Shown one piece after another: positions 26,061 through 34,001 of a stretch of DNA of 53,907 nucleotides. The notes under the pieces were generated by a model. That model was given only the letters and a program-made list of their open reading frames with translations, ran no database searches and was not told where the DNA came from. This DNA comes from an uncultured Paracoccaceae bacterium (lineage in GTDB: Bacteria; Pseudomonadota; Alphaproteobacteria; Rhodobacterales; Rhodobacteraceae). Location of the stretch: the NCBI GenBank assembly GCA_937907485.1, contig CALESR010000043.1, forward strand, positions 1-53,907. The letters are read 5' to 3'. Each line of letters starts with the position of its first letter. Position 1 is the stretch's first letter. The position numbers and the translations under genes were made by a program.

Positions 26061-27055
26061 GGCAGGACCTCGGCCAGCACCTCGGCGGCGATCTCATAGC
26101 TGCGGATGCGGGCGGCGGGGTCATGCATCGCGCCGGAAAAGATCATCTCGTCGGGCTGGGTGCGCGCGATCATCTGCGCCAACTGCTCACGCAGGGTCGC
26201 TGGCCCGCCGCAGGCGCAGAAACTCAGGGCGTGATGCACCTGCGACAGCAACCCCGGCGAGACCTGCGCGGCGATATCGCGCACCGGCGGCGGCAGCTTG
26301 CCCGGCTGACCGCTGCGCAGTCGGGCAAAGGACAACAGTTGCGACGAGCGCAAGAATTCGGCCTCGGCGTCGGTTTGTGCGGCGAACAGCCCGGCGGCAA
26401 CCATGACGTAGGGCCGCGCCAGATAGGCCGACGGACGAAAGCGCGACCGATAGATCGCCAGCGCCTGATCCAGCGCGTCGGGGGCGAAATGGCTGGCAAA
26501 GGCATAGGGCAGACCCAGATACGCGGCCAGTTGTGCGCCATAGAGGCTGGAGCCGAGGATCCACACCGGCACAAGGGTGCCCTCGCCCGGCACGGCACGC
26601 ACCACGTTGGGTGCGGCCTCGCCCGTCTCGGCCAGATAGCCCAGCAAATCGACGACATCCTGCGGGAAGTCATCCTCGCCCTGCATGTGGCGGCGCAGTG
26701 CGCGCATCGTCGCGCCGTCGCTGCCCGGCGCGCGACCCAGTCCGAGGTCAATGCGGCCGGGGAACAGGGTTTCCAGCGTGCCAAAGGCCTCGGCCACCAT
26801 CAGCGGTGAATGGTTGGGCAGCATGATGCCGCCCGCGCCGACCCGGATGGTTCGCGTCGCGGCGGCGACATGGCCGATCACCACGGCGGTGGCGGCGCTG
26901 GCGATGCCGGGCATCGAATGATGCTCGGCCAGCCAGAAGCGGTGATAGCCCAGCCGCTCGCCGGCCCGCGCCAGCGCGGCGGAGTTGGCCAGCGCGTCGG
27001 CGGCGGTGCCGCCTTCGGGGATCGGCGCGAGGTCGAGGATCGAGGCGTGGTGCAT
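26048..27055 (-). CDS. LLM-class flavin-dependent oxidoreductase (MsnO8-like)
   Basis: Encodes 335 residues of the bacterial-luciferase-like family, a TIM barrel that uses reduced FMN/F420. Features are SILDLAPIPEGG at the start, HRFWLAEHHSMPGIAS, TIRVGAGGIMLPNHSPLMVA and GRIDLGLGRAPGSD. This set is typical of the MsnO8-type subgroup whose substrates are mostly unknown. The ATG at 27055 has GGAG nearby. It is divergent from hisA and converges on dapE with a 13-base overlap. Confidence 0.88.
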   Translation of the reverse strand: MHHASILDLAPIPEGGTAADALANSAALARAGERLGYHRFWLAEHHSMPGIASAATAVVIGHVAAATRTIRVGAGGIMLPNHSPLMVAEAFGTLETLFPGRIDLGLGRAPGSDGATMRALRRHMQGEDDFPQDVVDLLGYLAETGEAAPNVVRAVPGEGTLVPVWILGSSLYGAQLAAYLGLPYAFASHFAPDALDQALAIYRSRFRPSAYLARPYVMVAAGLFAAQTDAEAEFLRSSQLLSFARLRSGQPGKLPPPVRDIAAQVSPGLLSQVHHALSFCACGGPATLREQLAQMIARTQPDEMIFSGAMHDPAARIRSYEIAAEVLAEVLPQAK

Positions 27056-27172
27056 GGGGGGCTCCGTTTGCAGCAGAGCTAGGCGCTGCGGGGGCAAAGG
27101 GAAAGGGGGGACAGGGTTTGCATCCGCCGCCAAGCGCCGCTAAACCGCCCGCAAAGCCAGCCGGAGTGCGCC

Positions 27173-27898
27173 ATGATCCTCTATCCCGCCATCGACCTCA
27201 AGGACGGCCAGTGCGTGCGCCTTTACAAGGGCGCGATGGAGCAGGCGACGGTGTTCAACGACGACCCGGCGGCGCAGGCGCGGGCCTTTGTCGACGAGGG
27301 CGCCGAGTGGCTGCATCTGGTCGACCTGAACGGCGCCTTTGCCGGCAAGCCGGTGAATGCGGGCGCGGTCGAGGCGATCCTCGCCTCGGTGACGGTGCCC
27401 TGCCAGTTGGGCGGCGGGATCCGCGACATGGCGACGATCGAGGGCTGGCTGGCGCGCGGGTTGCGGCGGGTCATTCTGGGCACGGTGGCGGTGGAGAACC
27501 CCGATCTGGTGCGGCAGGCGGCGCGGGCGTTTCCCGGGCAGGTCGCGGTGGGGATCGACGCGCGCGGCGGGCGGGTGGCGACGAAGGGCTGGGCGGAGGA
27601 AACGGATGTGAGGGTCACCGACCTCGCCCGCGCCTTCGAGGACGCCGGGGTGGCGGCGATCATCTATACCGACATCGACCGCGACGGGGCGATGCAGGGG
27701 CCGAATGTGGCGGCGACGGCGGCGCTGGCGCGGGCGACGTCGATCCCGGTGATCGCCTCGGGCGGGGTGTCGTCGCTGGCGGATCTGGTCGCGTTGAGGG
27801 ATTGTGGGGCGGCGCTGGACGGGGCGATTTCCGGCCGCGCGCTCTATGATGGCAAGCTGGATCTGCGGGCGGCGATGGGGGCCCTGCGGGCGAGGTGA
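27173..27898 (+). CDS. hisA: Phosphoribosylformimino-5-aminoimidazole carboxamide ribotide isomerase
   Basis: Encodes 241 residues, normal for HisA. It catalyses the Amadori rearrangement of ProFAR in histidine synthesis. The two catalytic Asp regions are PAIDLKDGQCVRLYKG and YTDIDRDGAMQGPN; phosphate loops are QLGGGIRDM and VIASGGVSSLADL. No other his gene is in the window, so in this genome hisA is separate from neighbours or they lie outside. It is followed by a repeat-rich gap. Confidence 0.95.
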   Translation: MILYPAIDLKDGQCVRLYKGAMEQATVFNDDPAAQARAFVDEGAEWLHLVDLNGAFAGKPVNAGAVEAILASVTVPCQLGGGIRDMATIEGWLARGLRRVILGTVAVENPDLVRQAARAFPGQVAVGIDARGGRVATKGWAEETDVRVTDLARAFEDAGVAAIIYTDIDRDGAMQGPNVAATAALARATSIPVIASGGVSSLADLVALRDCGAALDGAISGRALYDGKLDLRAAMGALRAR

Positions 27899-28138
27899 GG
27901 GGTGTCCCACGCATGGGACGTTTTGCCGGTCGTTTTATATCAATAGGTTAGCCATCCGCGTTAAGGATTTGGCAAGAGTGTCCCCCGGTTTTTTGCAGGG
28001 GCCGCCGGGTGGGGCGTGCGGGTGCGCGACCGGCGGGGGGTTGGGCGTGCGGGTGCGCGCCATTCAGGGCGCGATTGCGGGGATGGCCGGGGTTTGGTGC
28101 GTGCGGGTGCGCAACCGGCAGGGGGCGGGTTGCGGGAT

Positions 28139-28158
28139 GGTGCGTGCGAGCACGCACC
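28139..28158. repeat. Perfect palindrome, copy 1
   Basis: GGTGCGTGCGAGCACGCACC: a 9-base stem with a GA centre, followed by CTACG. It could form a hairpin or be a protein-binding site. An identical copy lies 98 bases downstream. Confidence 0.85.
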
Positions 28159-28236
28159 CTACGGGGCGGGATTGCGGCGGGGGGTTGGCGTGCGGGTGCG
28201 CGCCACTCAGGGCGGGATTGCGGCGGGTTGTGGGGT

Positions 28237-28256
28237 GGTGCGTGCGAGCACGCACC
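28237..28256. repeat. Perfect palindrome, copy 2
   Basis: Identical 20-base inverted repeat to that at 28139, again followed by CTACG. The spacing of 98 bases and similar flanks show the copies belong to one duplicated unit. Confidence 0.85.
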
Positions 28257-28361
28257 CTACGAGGCGGGGTTGGGGCGGCGTGTGGGGCGTGCGGGGCGCA
28301 TCCGGCGAGGGGCGGGATTGCGGCGAGGGGCTGCGGCGGGGGGATCGCCCCCCTGCCCGGG

Positions 28362-28925
28362 TCAGGCGGCGAAATAGCGGTCGGCGGGCAAATACCACGC
28401 CAGCCGGGCGGCCTGCGCCCAGTCGCGCTCGTCCGCCGTGTCGCCGACCATCACCACGCGGTCAGGCGGCAAGCGCCCCTCGGCCAGCGCGCCCAGCAGG
28501 GCCTTGCGGGCCTCGCCCCAACCGGCAAAGGGCCGGGGCGCGGGATGGGCGGCATCGAGCGCGCCCGAAGCCAGATCCAGCACCTGCGCCGGGCTGAGCG
28601 GCGCGTGCACCAGCGCGGCGCGGGCCGCGCCCTGAATCGCGTCCAGCTTTTCGCGCCGTGCCACCGGCAGCGCCACCTGTGGTGGCAACAGCCGCAAGGC
28701 GTTGGTAGAAAACAGAAATCCGATCACGTCATGCCCCGAGGCCGCGCGGATCGACGCATAGGTGCGATAGTCGAGCCCGATCTCGGCCGCGCGTTTCACC
28801 CGCAGGCGCAGCACCTCGATCGGCAGCACGGGCAACAGCCGCGCCCGCGCCTTGCCCCAGGCGTGCCGCCGCCAGCTTTCACCGGGCTCCATCGTCGGGC
28901 CCTGATTGTGACCGATCATCGCCAT
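28362..28925 (-). CDS. Uncharacterised alphaproteobacterial protein
   Basis: Encodes 187 residues without signal or membrane helix. It begins MAMIGHNQGPTMEPGESWRR, continues LPIEVLRLRVKRAAEIGLDY and TYASIRAASGHDVIGFLFST, and ends in a region with VVMVGDTADERDWAQAARLA. AGGAGG lies five bases before the ATG at 28925. The MIGHNQGP opening resembles a set of conserved proteins from Rhodobacterales that I recall only as hypothetical. The C-terminal VGDTADE pattern is reminiscent of HAD-type phosphatases, but the rest does not support that. Function unknown. Confidence 0.8.
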   Translation of the reverse strand: MAMIGHNQGPTMEPGESWRRHAWGKARARLLPVLPIEVLRLRVKRAAEIGLDYRTYASIRAASGHDVIGFLFSTNALRLLPPQVALPVARREKLDAIQGAARAALVHAPLSPAQVLDLASGALDAAHPAPRPFAGWGEARKALLGALAEGRLPPDRVVMVGDTADERDWAQAARLAWYLPADRYFAA

Positions 28926-28965
28926 GCGCGCCTCCTGTGCCACGGACAGGATAGCCAAGTCGCGA

Positions 28966-29007
28966 GCAAAGAAAAGCCCGCCCCCGCGGGACGCTGCGGG
29001 GGCGGGC
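28966..29007 (-). terminator. Rho-independent terminator of the cytochrome c peroxidase gene
   Basis: On the minus strand, 29007-28976 forms a perfect 12-bp stem (GCCCGCCCCCGC with GCGGGGGCGGGC) with an 8-base loop, followed by TTTTCTTTGC (28975-28966). It lies 28 bases past the peroxidase stop. Confidence 0.9.
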
Positions 29008-29035
29008 CTGAACCGGGGCGGTGAGGCCCGGACGG

Positions 29036-30025
29036 TTACGGCAGTGCGGGCACCGCGACATCCGGCATCTCGCCGGTCAGCGTGTGCAGGAAGGCCACCA
29101 GCGCGTCGAGTTCCTCGCCCGTGAACTCATGCCCCAGCATTTCCTGACCCATGATGTTCACCGCGTCGCGCAAATTGTCGACCGACCCGTTGTTGAAGTA
29201 GGGATAGGTCAGCGCGATGTTGCGCAGGCTGGGCGTGCGGAAGGCGTGCTCGTCCGCAGCGTCGCCGGTCACCAGCGCACGGCCACGGTCGGTCGAGCCC
29301 GGCACCTGGATCGCGTGGAAGCCACCATCCGAGAAGTTCGGGCCCGAGTGGCAGGCGATGCAGCCGTTGTCGGCGAACAGCACCATGCCCTGCTGGGCCT
29401 GCGCCGACATCGCCGCATCGTCGCCCGCGAGGAAGCGGTCAAACGGCGAGTTCGGGGTGATCAGCGTGCGCTCGAAGGCGGCAATCGCCAGCGCCACGTT
29501 CGGCGGGTTGACCGGATCGGCATCGCCCGGGAAAGCGGCGGCGAACATGTCCTGATAGATCTGGAACTCCTTGAGCCGCGAGATCGCGCCCTCAAGCGTC
29601 ATGTTCATCTCGATCGTGGCCTGAATCGGACCCAGCGCCTGATCTTCGAGCGTGGCGGCGCGGCCATCCCAGAACTGCGAGTCGAGGAAGGCGGCGTTCA
29701 GCGCGGTCGGCGTGTTGCGGTCACCGACCTGGCCATCGTGGCCGGTCGCGCGCGGAATACGGTCGGTCCAGCCCAGCGCCGGGTTGTGGCAGGTGGCGCA
29801 GCTGATGACGCCCGAGCCCGAGATGCGCGGTTCGAAGAACAGCATCTGGCCGAGGTCGATGCGGGCCTGCGTCAGGGCCGAGCCGGCCGGGATCGGCGGC
29901 AGCGCGGGCAGCGCGGTGAACTGGTCGCGGTACGCGGCGGCGTCCTGTGCGAGGGCCGGCAGGCCCAGCCCTGCGGTCAGCCCGATCGCCGAAACGGCAA
30001 GCGCGGCAAGGGTCTTGTAAGTCAC
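29036..30025 (-). CDS. Di-haem cytochrome c peroxidase (CCP/MauG family)
   Basis: Encodes 329 residues, periplasmic. It reduces hydrogen peroxide with electrons from cytochrome c. After a Sec signal (ending GLPALAQ) there are two CxxCH haem sites: SCATCHNPALGW (about residue 77) and GCIACHSGPNFSDGGFH (about residue 222). The latter is followed by family features such as FRTPSLRNIALTYPYFNNGS. The start is GTG at 30025 with AGGAGG five bases upstream. An FNR-type box about 105 bases upstream and a strong terminator downstream mark it as a single-gene transcript probably induced at low oxygen. Confidence 0.93.
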   Translation of the reverse strand: MTYKTLAALAVSAIGLTAGLGLPALAQDAAAYRDQFTALPALPPIPAGSALTQARIDLGQMLFFEPRISGSGVISCATCHNPALGWTDRIPRATGHDGQVGDRNTPTALNAAFLDSQFWDGRAATLEDQALGPIQATIEMNMTLEGAISRLKEFQIYQDMFAAAFPGDADPVNPPNVALAIAAFERTLITPNSPFDRFLAGDDAAMSAQAQQGMVLFADNGCIACHSGPNFSDGGFHAIQVPGSTDRGRALVTGDAADEHAFRTPSLRNIALTYPYFNNGSVDNLRDAVNIMGQEMLGHEFTGEELDALVAFLHTLTGEMPDVAVPALP

Positions 30026-30129
30026 GATGACCTCCTTCGGTGTGGCGCGCCCTGACCGCTCATCGGTCTGCTCGGCGCCGGGGGGTTCGCACGTCACGGA
30101 CATATGTCCACGCCGAAGGGAGCGATTCC

Positions 30130-30143
30130 TTGATCCGGATCAA
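30130..30143. promoter_or_regulatory. FNR/FnrL-type operator upstream of cytochrome c peroxidase
   Basis: TTGATCCGGATCAA is a perfect match to the FNR/CRP-family dyad TTGAT-N4-ATCAA. It is in the 159-base gap before the peroxidase, and no rightward gene starts from this gap. Anaerobic induction of cytochrome c peroxidase by FNR-type regulators is known in Paracoccus and relatives. Occupancy is inferred. Confidence 0.85.
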
Positions 30144-30184
30144 GTTTTAGAATGATTATAATTCTATACCGGCGATGCAGATTT

Positions 30185-30718
30185 TCAGCCCTGATGCGGC
30201 GGCCAGGGTCGCTGGCTGTCGGCCGCAATCCATCCCTGCACCCAGTCCGGCAAGGCGGGCGAGTCCTGCCCGGCATGGCCCATGGCCTCGATCAGCCGGA
30301 CCGGCGGCAGGATGCCCGGCTGCTGCGTCGCGGCGATGCGCAGCAGGATGTGGTTCAGCGCCTCGCCCTGCCGCCAAAGCGATTGTTCCACATAGAAAAA
30401 CCGCTGGTCCCAGCCCAGCAGGCGGCTGCGCATCTGCACCCGCTGGAACATCCGCACCCGCCGCCGATAGCGCACCGAGGCCCCGGCCACCGTCATCCCC
30501 CAACCCTGCGCGCGCAGGGCCTGCGTCATGCCGATGCGCAGGGTAAACGGGATGCGGCCGAGGTCATAGAGCGTCAGCGTGCGGCCGTTGTTCAGCTCCA
30601 TCCAGGGGTCCAGATCCCAGGGCAGGCAGAGGTGATGCGAGACATGGGTCTCGAGCAACCCCAGCGATTGGCCGCGGAATTTCAAGGTCTCGCCGATCAG
30701 CCGGATGACAGGATACAT
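30185..30718 (-). CDS. Acyl-CoA thioesterase-like hotdog protein
   Basis: Encodes 177 residues. Sequence pattern is that of the 4HBT/thioesterase-like hotdog family: HVSHHLCLPWDLDPWMELNN, GRTLTLYDLGRIPFTLRIGM, GWGMTVAGASVRYRRRVRMF and FFYVEQSLWRQGEALNHILL. These enzymes usually hydrolyse acyl-CoA or aryl-CoA esters; the exact substrate is unknown. The ATG at 30718 is chosen over upstream codons because the conserved part begins at MYPVIRLIGETLKF. It is divergent from the PAQR gene. Confidence 0.82.
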   Translation of the reverse strand: MYPVIRLIGETLKFRGQSLGLLETHVSHHLCLPWDLDPWMELNNGRTLTLYDLGRIPFTLRIGMTQALRAQGWGMTVAGASVRYRRRVRMFQRVQMRSRLLGWDQRFFYVEQSLWRQGEALNHILLRIAATQQPGILPPVRLIEAMGHAGQDSPALPDWVQGWIAADSQRPWPPHQG

Positions 30719-30905
30719 CTGCGCCCCCAAAGTGCCCGCGCCGGTGGTGACCCGGGCGGCGGCCAAGGTCAAGCGGCGACGCAGCGGCGATTTCCCGCCG
30801 ATCTTGACGATTTGGTCACTTTTCCCCGGCAGACTTGCCCCCGCGTCGCCGTTGCCCCGCGGCGATGCACGGCCTAGACTCGGCGTGGACATTGAAAGGA
30901 CCGCC

Positions 30906-31577
30906 ATGACCGACCGCACGCGCCCTGTCTATTCGCGCGCCGAGATGATCTCGGACGCCGTGGTGCATGTCATGGGGCTGCTGCTGGTGCTGATGGCGGT
31001 GCCGGTGCTGATCGTGCTGACCGCGCTCTATCGCGGCGATGCGGCCTCGATCACCGGGGTGTCGGTCTATGGCGGCGCCCTGCTGGCGATGATCCTGTGC
31101 TCGGCGCTCTACAACATTGGCGAGACATCGGGACTGGGCGCGGCCAAGGAATGGCTGCTGCGCCGCCTCGATCATTCGGCGATCTATCTGAAGATCGCGG
31201 GCACCTATACGCCGTTTACCCTGCTGTCCGGGCACGGACTGGCGCTGACCGCCGGGGTCTGGGCGGCGGCCCTGGTGGGCATCGTGCTCAAGGTCATTTC
31301 GCCCGAACGGTTCAAATGGGCGGCGCTGGCGCTCTATCTGGGCATGGGCTGGGCGGGGATCGCCGCGGGGGGCTCGCTGTTTGCCGCCCTGCCGCTGCCG
31401 GTGACGATCCTGATGATGGTCGGCGGCGGCCTCTATACGCTGGGCGTGGTGTTCTACCTGTGGCGGCGCCTGCCCTTCCACTATACGATCTGGCATGTCC
31501 TTGTTCTGGCAGCCAGTTTCGTCTTTTACGCCGCCGTTCTGGTCTTTGTGCTGCTGGGGCCTCAATCCGTGGTCTGA
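30906..31577 (+). CDS. PAQR/hemolysin III family membrane protein
   Basis: Encodes 223 residues with seven membrane helices. Family signatures are ISDAVVHVMGLLLVLMAVPV, SALYNIGETSG, RRLDHSAIYLKIAGTYTPF, and WHVLVLAASFVFYAAVLVF. Together they supply the Ser/His/Asp metal site of ADIPOR-like proteins. Bacterial members (hemolysin III/YqfA/TrhA) are linked to membrane energetics and fluidity, with true haemolysin activity doubtful. Its 3' end overlaps the converging recQ by 16 bases. Confidence 0.92.
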   Translation: MTDRTRPVYSRAEMISDAVVHVMGLLLVLMAVPVLIVLTALYRGDAASITGVSVYGGALLAMILCSALYNIGETSGLGAAKEWLLRRLDHSAIYLKIAGTYTPFTLLSGHGLALTAGVWAAALVGIVLKVISPERFKWAALALYLGMGWAGIAAGGSLFAALPLPVTILMMVGGGLYTLGVVFYLWRRLPFHYTIWHVLVLAASFVFYAAVLVFVLLGPQSVV

Positions 31578-33613
31578 TCGCCCGCCAGCAGGGCGAGGAA
31601 CGCGGCGCCGAACCGCTCGACCTTGGCGTCGCCCATGCCCTGAACGCGCGCCAGTTCGGCCGCCGTGCGGGGCCGCCGCTCGGCAATCGCCCGCAGGGTG
31701 GACTGCGAGCAGGTCAGGAACTTGCCGGTGTCGTCCTCGCCGCGCGACAGCCGCTGCATCGCGGCCTCCAGCCGGTCAAAGACCTCGCCCGCCTCGCGCC
31801 CGGCCAAGGCCCGGCGCGCCGGATGGGCGGGCGCGGCCTCGACCCCGGTGATGACAGCCAGAAACCGCGCGCCATAGCGTTCGAGCTTGGTCGCGCCGAC
31901 GCCCGAAATCCCGGCAAAGGCGTCGAGCGTCGCCGGGCGGGTCTCGGCCATCTCGATCAACGAGCGGTCGTTGAAGATGACATAGGGCGGCACCCCGGCC
32001 GCATCGGCGAGGGACCGCCGCAAGGCCTTGAGCGCGCTCAACAAAGGCGCGTCCTCGTCGCTGACCAACGCGCGCGGTTCGGCGCGGGTCGCGCTGCGCT
32101 CGACCGTATCGGCCCGCAACAGCACGGTGGATTCGCCGCGCAGCACCGGCCGCGCCCCCTCGGTCATGCGCAGCGCGCCCATGCGTTCGGCATCCGGGCG
32201 CACCAGATCGCGGCCCATCATCTGGCGAAACACCGCCTGCCACCCGGCGCGCGGCAACTCGCGGCCAACGCCAAAGGTCGGCAGCGCGTCATGGCCGCGC
32301 TCGCGCACCTTGTCGGTGACACTGCCGGTCAGGATGTCGATCAGGTGGTTGGCGCCGAAACTCTCGCCCGTGCGCAGCATCGCCGACAGCGCCTTGCGCA
32401 CCGCCTCGGTCGCATCAAAGGTGCGCGCCGGACGTTCGCAAAGATCACAATTGCCGCAAGGCTCGGACAGCTCGCCGAAATACGCCAGCAACATGCGACG
32501 GCGGCATGAGGTCGCCTCGGCCAGACCCAGCAGGGCATTCAGCCGCGCCTGATCGGCCTCGCGCCGTTCGGGCGGCGCATTCGATTCGTCGATCTGGGCG
32601 CGGCGCAGGCGGATGTCGTCGGGGCCATAGAGGGTCAGCGTGTCGGCGGGCAAACCGTCGCGCCCGGCCCGCCCGATTTCCTGATAATAGGCCTCGATGG
32701 ATTTCGGCAGGTCGGAATGCGCCACCCAACGCACGTCGGGCTTGTCCACCCCCATGCCAAAGGCCACGGTGGCGCAGACGATCAGCCCCTCTTCGGTCTG
32801 AAACAGGCCTTCGACCTTGCGCCGCTCCCAATCCTCCATCCCGCCGTGATAGGCGCGCGCGCTGTGCCCGGCCTCGTCAAGCGCCTTGGCGAGGGTTTCG
32901 GTGCGCGAGCGCGTCGCACAATAGACGATGCCCGATTGCCCACGCCGGGCCCCGGCAAAGTCGAGGATCTGGCGCCGCGGGTGGTCCTTGACGGCAAAGG
33001 CCAGCCGGATATTGGGCCGGTCAAAGCCGCGCAGAAAGACATGCGGCGGCGCATCGGCAAAGAGCCGCGCGATGATCTCGCCCTGGGTTTCGGCGTCGGC
33101 GGTGGCGGTAAAGGCGGCCAACGGCACGCCCAGCGCCTGCCGGAGCGCCCCGATGCGCAGGTAATCGGGGCGGAAATCATGACCCCATTGACTGACGCAA
33201 TGCGCCTCGTCCACGGCGATCAGGCTGCACCCGGCACGACGCAGCATCGCGGTGGTTGCCGACGCGGCCAACCGTTCGGGCGCGATATAGAGCAGCTTGA
33301 GCCGCCCTTCGTCGAGCGCGGCAAAGATCGCCTCGTTTTCCTCGGGCGTATTGCCCGAGGTCAGCGCCCCCGCGGCAACCCCCGCCTCATGCAGCGCGCG
33401 CACCTGATCGCGCATCAGGGCAATCAGCGGCGAAATGACCAGCGTCAGCCCCGGCCGAACCAGCGCAGGCAATTGATAACACAGGGATTTACCACCCCCT
33501 GTCGGCATGATGGCCAGCACGTTTTCGCCCGCGGCGACGGCGGCGACCACCTCGGCCTGACCGGGGCGAAAGGCGGCAAAGCCGAAGACCCGCGCCAGCA
33601 GGGTCGAGGTCAG
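31562..33613 (-). CDS. recQ: ATP-dependent DNA helicase RecQ (start codon uncertain)
   Basis: Encodes about 683 residues. RecQ unwinds DNA 3'-5' in recombination and repair. Motifs: FGFAAFRPGQAEVV (motif 0), AIMPTGGGKSLCYQLP (I), DEAHCVSQWGHDFRPDY (II), TATADAET (III), QEIGRAGRDG (VI), a Cys4 zinc site (SCRRR ... EPCGNCDLCERP) and two HRDC domains at about 520-683. The first ordinary start in frame is GTG at 33550, but that would remove motif 0. No ATG, GTG or TTG occurs in frame between 33550 and the upstream gene; CTG codons at 33613, 33601, 33598 and 33646 are the only candidates. I set 33613 as a tentative start. See findings. Confidence 0.88.
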   Translation of the reverse strand: MTSTLLARVFGFAAFRPGQAEVVAAVAAGENVLAIMPTGGGKSLCYQLPALVRPGLTLVISPLIALMRDQVRALHEAGVAAGALTSGNTPEENEAIFAALDEGRLKLLYIAPERLAASATTAMLRRAGCSLIAVDEAHCVSQWGHDFRPDYLRIGALRQALGVPLAAFTATADAETQGEIIARLFADAPPHVFLRGFDRPNIRLAFAVKDHPRRQILDFAGARRGQSGIVYCATRSRTETLAKALDEAGHSARAYHGGMEDWERRKVEGLFQTEEGLIVCATVAFGMGVDKPDVRWVAHSDLPKSIEAYYQEIGRAGRDGLPADTLTLYGPDDIRLRRAQIDESNAPPERREADQARLNALLGLAEATSCRRRMLLAYFGELSEPCGNCDLCERPARTFDATEAVRKALSAMLRTGESFGANHLIDILTGSVTDKVRERGHDALPTFGVGRELPRAGWQAVFRQMMGRDLVRPDAERMGALRMTEGARPVLRGESTVLLRADTVERSATRAEPRALVSDEDAPLLSALKALRRSLADAAGVPPYVIFNDRSLIEMAETRPATLDAFAGISGVGATKLERYGARFLAVITGVEAAPAHPARRALAGREAGEVFDRLEAAMQRLSRGEDDTGKFLTCSQSTLRAIAERRPRTAAELARVQGMGDAKVERFGAAFLALLAGDQTTD

Positions 33614-33642
33614 ATCACCATCCGGTGGGGCATCGAACGGGG

Positions 33643-33930
33643 TCAGAGCAGGACCGAGGCGTTGTTGACGATGACGATGCGGATTGCATAAATCGCCAGC
33701 AGCACGATCAGCGGCGCCAGATCAAGGCCGCCGAGGTCCGGCAGCACCGCGCGGATGCGGCGATAGAGGGGTTCAAGCAGGCGGTTCAGGCCGCTCCAGA
33801 GCTGCGCGACGAGGGGCTGGCGCAGATTGAGCACCTGAAAATTGATCAGCCAGCTCATGATGACATGCGCGATCACCACCCACCAGAGGATGTCGAGGAT
33901 GAGGAACAGGATCTGCAGGATCGACAGCAT
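33643..33930 (-). CDS. YggT-family membrane protein
   Basis: Encodes 95 residues with two membrane helices (ILQILFLILDILWWVVIAHV and APLIVLLAIYAIRIVIV) and the family linker NFQVLNLRQPLVAQLWSGLN ... LYRRIRAVLPDLGGLDLAPL. YggT proteins are linked to cell division, chloroplast/cyanobacterial CCB3 and osmotic functions; the molecular role is uncertain. AAGGGTG precedes the ATG at 33930. Its stop lies within the CTGA sequence that could start recQ. Confidence 0.9.
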   Translation of the reverse strand: MLSILQILFLILDILWWVVIAHVIMSWLINFQVLNLRQPLVAQLWSGLNRLLEPLYRRIRAVLPDLGGLDLAPLIVLLAIYAIRIVIVNNASVLL

Positions 33931-34001
33931 GGCGGCACCCTTTTCGGCCAGGATCTCGCCCTGAGGTAAGGCCTGCGGCCCGCGGGCGCAACCCCGCCGC
34001 A

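Larger units (their letters stand above)
27899..28361. repeat. Intergenic GC-rich repeat cluster after hisA
   Basis: This 463-base gap carries no supportable gene. It is built from short related units: GTGCGGGTGCGC occurs four times (28016, 28047, 28101, 28190), alternately followed by ACCGGC-type and GCCAYTCAGG-type sequence. The block GGCGGGATTGCGGCG recurs near 28165, 28211 and 28310. Two identical palindromes are listed separately. The first about 100 bases (27899-28000) are unlike the rest and relatively AT-rich. Open frames through the region are an effect of composition. Confidence 0.75.

Noticed and set aside
28139..28256. Rho-independent terminator pair after hisA
   Set aside because: The palindromes have no following T-run on either strand and lie more than 200 bases past the hisA stop.
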